DNA from: Lactiplantibacillus pentosus
GTDB lineage: Bacteria; Bacillota; Bacilli; Lactobacillales; Lactobacillaceae
Reading direction: 5' to 3'
Length of the DNA: 64,000 nucleotides
Assembly (NCBI RefSeq): GCF_003641185.1
Contig: NZ_CP032757.1
Coordinates: forward strand, 248,001 to 312,000
This document shows positions 61,548 through 64,000 of this stretch, in pieces. The notes beneath the pieces were generated by a model, which saw only the letters and a program-made list of their open reading frames with translations, searched no databases and was not told where the DNA came from. Made by a program: the position numbers and the translations under genes. The stretch's first letter is position 1; every line of letters starts with the position of its first letter.

Positions 61548-64000
61548 GTGAAAGATATAGGATTAGTTAAGCAAGTGTCCAATCGATTGAGTGTCGTTGT
61601 TGCTTGTTATAATGTGGCAGAGTATCTACCAGAATGTCTGGATTCAATACTCGCACAGTCATTTAATAATTTAGAAGTTATTCTGATTGACGATTGTTCG
61701 GATGATGGGACGGCAGAAATTGTTGATGACTACGCACAGCAGCATGTGAATTTTAAAGCGGTTCATAACGCAGATAATTTAGGACCAAGTGCGTCAAGAA
61801 ATCTGGGGATAACCCTTGCTACAGGCGACTGGCTCGCATTTGTAGATGGCGATGATATTTTGCCCGTACGAGCCTATGAATTAATGATGGGATCATTGAT
61901 CAAGTCAAAGTCACAGGTCGTTACTGGGTTTGTTCGGCGCTTTGATAGCAAGCGCAATAAACAGTCGTTTTTGCACAAAAAAGCTATTATTGATGATTAT
62001 CGTCATGCGACATTTGCTGACCATCCGGAGTTATTGTACGACACGACTAGCTGGAATAAGATTTATTCCTTGCCGCTGTTACGTGAAAACGACATTACGT
62101 TTCCCACGGGACAGATTTACGAAGATGTTTCATTCACGTTGAATGCTTTTCTGAAGAGTACTGGGATCGATATTCTCACCGATGTGGTTTATAACTGGCG
62201 CTGGCGTGAGAACGGGACTAAAGCATCGTTTACGCAAGTCAAAAATGAATTGCCTAAGTATCTCGACCGAATCACGAGCGTCAATCAGGTCAAGGCATTA
62301 TTACAAGCACATGACTTATGGCATGGGCAGATTAAACAACAAGTAGTGTTCAAATTATTAGATCTGGATATTCCACTTTTTATGGATGATATTGCGGATG
62401 CTGATGAATCGTTTGTTTATCAGTTTCAGGAGACGACGATTAACTTTTTTAGAAGTTGGGGCTTGTTAAAGACACCAATATTGAAGCAGTTGTCTGTGAA
62501 AAAACAATCTCAATACTATGCGTTAATACATGGTGAGTTTGAAGTGTTAAAACGCATTTCAGCGAATGCGTTTAGTGGTCGGGCTGCCCAGACTGAAAAA
62601 AAGGACCTGGGTATTCCTAATTTTCATGCGCCCAAATCCCTGACAACTCGATTGACTCGAGTGCGGCGCGTGGGTGATTCGATTGTGATAAGCGGAAGCC
62701 TACAATTAGGGAAGCAAGTGCCACGACATTTCCCGCATAATCCAGAAGTTGTCAAAGTTTATTTGGAGAATCTCGTTACGGGTGATCGTTTGCCTGTGAC
62801 GACTTTTAAACGTCAATTTACGATGTTTAATCTACACCTTAGAAGGATGCCAGTCCCCTCAAGTAAATTTACGCTGGTATTAGACATGGTACAAGCTAAT
62901 CAGTTGCTCAGCGAAGGAACCTATAAAATCAGAATTGATTATCAAGCGACGAAGACGGATAAGGTTGTGACAACGTACTTAGGGCAGCCACGGAAAGGTG
63001 CTGGAAGAATTGCACCGTTTGAGATTGATGGCCAGCAGCTTTCAGTTGTCTATGGCTACAATACGAATTGGCAGATCACAATTGGTGTACTGCCAACAGA
63101 AAATTTAGCTGTCGGCAGTAAACCCAATCCCACTTTGTTAACCAAAGTTCGACTTGATTCTGATGATGCGTTGATTGTTCAAGGTCGTACTCCTGAGGCA
63201 GTGTTGGCATTAGCGGTTAGCGGAGTTGTCATTGGTCAAAAACAGATCATTGATGGAAAATTTATTTACCGCATCGATAGTAAATTGCTCAAGCGATTTT
63301 TAAATCATGCAGTTGCGTTGACCTTTACAAACCCAGAAACTGGCGTGACGGTCGTCCCCGATTTTAAATTTGAGATGCCAACACCGGCAGTTTTATTTGG
63401 TACTGACTTAAGTGTTGCGCTGAATCCTAAGTTGGGTAAAGGCTTGTGGATTCAACCAGATGTTGCCGCACTTATGTTGAGCAAGGCTGATATTCAAATG
63501 AAATCAGATGGCAATCATCTGATTTTGCAATTCGATAATGATACCGTAGCGAATTTAGCGACTACTGGTGGCAAGATTGAGCTATTGTCGACCAACTTGG
63601 TCAATCGTTACTTGAATGGTGGTATCGTGACTCGGCAAGAGTCTAATCGGTTAGTGGGTGACGTATTACTCAATCAGGAGCAACAATTAGCAGTTCTGGC
63701 AGGCAAATATCAATTATACCTAGATTTAAAGATGACGGATGGCAATAATCGGCGGTTCAGAGTCTATAGTTATAATCTAACGAGTGAGTATCTCATCGAC
63801 AAAACGAAAATTGCGAAAGCAACGACCGTATCTGCCTATACTGATAAGTTCGGCTACTTGAAGCTGAGCGTTATACGGAAACGTCCCTGGATTGATCGAA
63901 CCAAAATTCGGCGGGGGTTATCTTTCTCAGTCTTGTACCCCCTGATGCGCTTATTGCCACTCAAAACTAATACGGTTGTTTTTGAGAGCTTATGGGGACA
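61548..64000 (+). CDS. glycosyltransferase-2 plus CDP-glycerol glycerophosphotransferase fusion, 3' end outside the window
   Basis: 817 codons are visible with no stop. Residues ~14-240 are a GT2 (GT-A) domain: LSVVVACYNVAEYLPECLDS, VILIDDCSDDGT, GPSASRNLGI and FVDGDDILP (DxD). Residues ~370-800 contain beta-rich linker modules. The end LKTNTVVFESLWG is the start of a TagF-type glycerophosphotransferase domain. This layout fits a bifunctional wall teichoic acid polymerase that also glycosylates. AGGTGAAG precedes the GTG start. Confidence 0.85.
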   Translation, partial: MKDIGLVKQVSNRLSVVVACYNVAEYLPECLDSILAQSFNNLEVILIDDCSDDGTAEIVDDYAQQHVNFKAVHNADNLGPSASRNLGITLATGDWLAFVDGDDILPVRAYELMMGSLIKSKSQVVTGFVRRFDSKRNKQSFLHKKAIIDDYRHATFADHPELLYDTTSWNKIYSLPLLRENDITFPTGQIYEDVSFTLNAFLKSTGIDILTDVVYNWRWRENGTKASFTQVKNELPKYLDRITSVNQVKALLQAHDLWHGQIKQQVVFKLLDLDIPLFMDDIADADESFVYQFQETTINFFRSWGLLKTPILKQLSVKKQSQYYALIHGEFEVLKRISANAFSGRAAQTEKKDLGIPNFHAPKSLTTRLTRVRRVGDSIVISGSLQLGKQVPRHFPHNPEVVKVYLENLVTGDRLPVTTFKRQFTMFNLHLRRMPVPSSKFTLVLDMVQANQLLSEGTYKIRIDYQATKTDKVVTTYLGQPRKGAGRIAPFEIDGQQLSVVYGYNTNWQITIGVLPTENLAVGSKPNPTLLTKVRLDSDDALIVQGRTPEAVLALAVSGVVIGQKQIIDGKFIYRIDSKLLKRFLNHAVALTFTNPETGVTVVPDFKFEMPTPAVLFGTDLSVALNPKLGKGLWIQPDVAALMLSKADIQMKSDGNHLILQFDNDTVANLATTGGKIELLSTNLVNRYLNGGIVTRQESNRLVGDVLLNQEQQLAVLAGKYQLYLDLKMTDGNNRRFRVYSYNLTSEYLIDKTKIAKATTVSAYTDKFGYLKLSVIRKRPWIDRTKIRRGLSFSVLYPLMRLLPLKTNTVVFESLWG

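Overview
The window is a stretch of a low-GC Gram-positive chromosome that I attribute to the Lactiplantibacillus plantarum group. The basis is gene content and order: mtlA-mtlR-mtlF-mtlD beside pepD, a cysK/cystathionine-lyase/cysE cluster, a treR-treA-PTS block, a tagD-tagF wall teichoic acid locus, a ykoEDC ECF transporter and an acetate kinase paralogue. There are no rRNA or tRNA genes and no CRISPR array. The exact species cannot be read from the sequence alone.

Layout. 0.2-3.3 kb: a LexA-box-preceded YolD-like protein, a DUF1801 protein, a free-standing NFACT-R protein, ackA and a small membrane protein. 3.4-4.3 kb: first copy of a large structured repeat. 4.3-7 kb: a crcB fluoride-channel pair diverging from an ABC-F gene that has an attenuator leader. 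7-9.9 kb: TPP-riboswitch-controlled ykoEDC. 10-11.4 kb: glutathione peroxidase and an aldo/keto reductase. 12-14.1 kb: greA with two decayed tandem partial copies, then a small XRE/membrane-protein pair. 14.4-18.7 kb: nagB, an S41-like lipoprotein, a tiny secreted Cys/Gly-rich peptide, and a TetR/membrane protein/VOC group. 18.8-20.5 kb: an IS3-family (IS150-like) insertion sequence next to a decayed structured repeat. 21-24.8 kb: a MFS gene broken by an 11-bp tandem duplication, a fumarate-reductase-like flavoprotein and an AraC regulator. 25-32.4 kb: pepD and the mannitol operon. 32.6-43 kb: a MerR-like DNA-binding protein, thioredoxin, the second structured repeat, ndk, a DUF2252 protein, an FMN reductase, and a PTS EIIC/MupG group. 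43.3-46.2 kb: sulfur amino acid operon with a cysteine-rich leader peptide, followed by the third structured repeat. 47.3-51.4 kb: map, pnuC and a frameshifted YfhO-like membrane protein. 51.7-58.7 kb: trehalose operon and a second EIIABC. 59.8 kb to the end: wall teichoic acid genes, the last cut by the window edge.

How the genes work together. Most of the window is carbohydrate import (mannitol, trehalose, an unassigned glucoside, a probable peptidoglycan-derived disaccharide) feeding glycolysis and acetate formation, with catabolite control visible as cre sites at mtl and tre. Regulation by RNA is prominent: a TPP riboswitch on ykoEDC, an attenuator with a three-codon leader ORF on the ABC-F gene, and a 25-codon leader ORF with five Cys codons on the cysteine operon.

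The least expected element is a family of roughly 230-bp imperfect palindromes. They occur as inverted pairs about 0.8 kb long in three intergenic regions (3.5-4.3, 35.3-36.2 and 46.4-47.2 kb), with decayed pieces at 20.6-20.9 and 56.2-56.3 kb. Paired arms change together between copies, so a fold rather than a protein is being kept. ORFs that appear inside these elements should not be annotated as genes.
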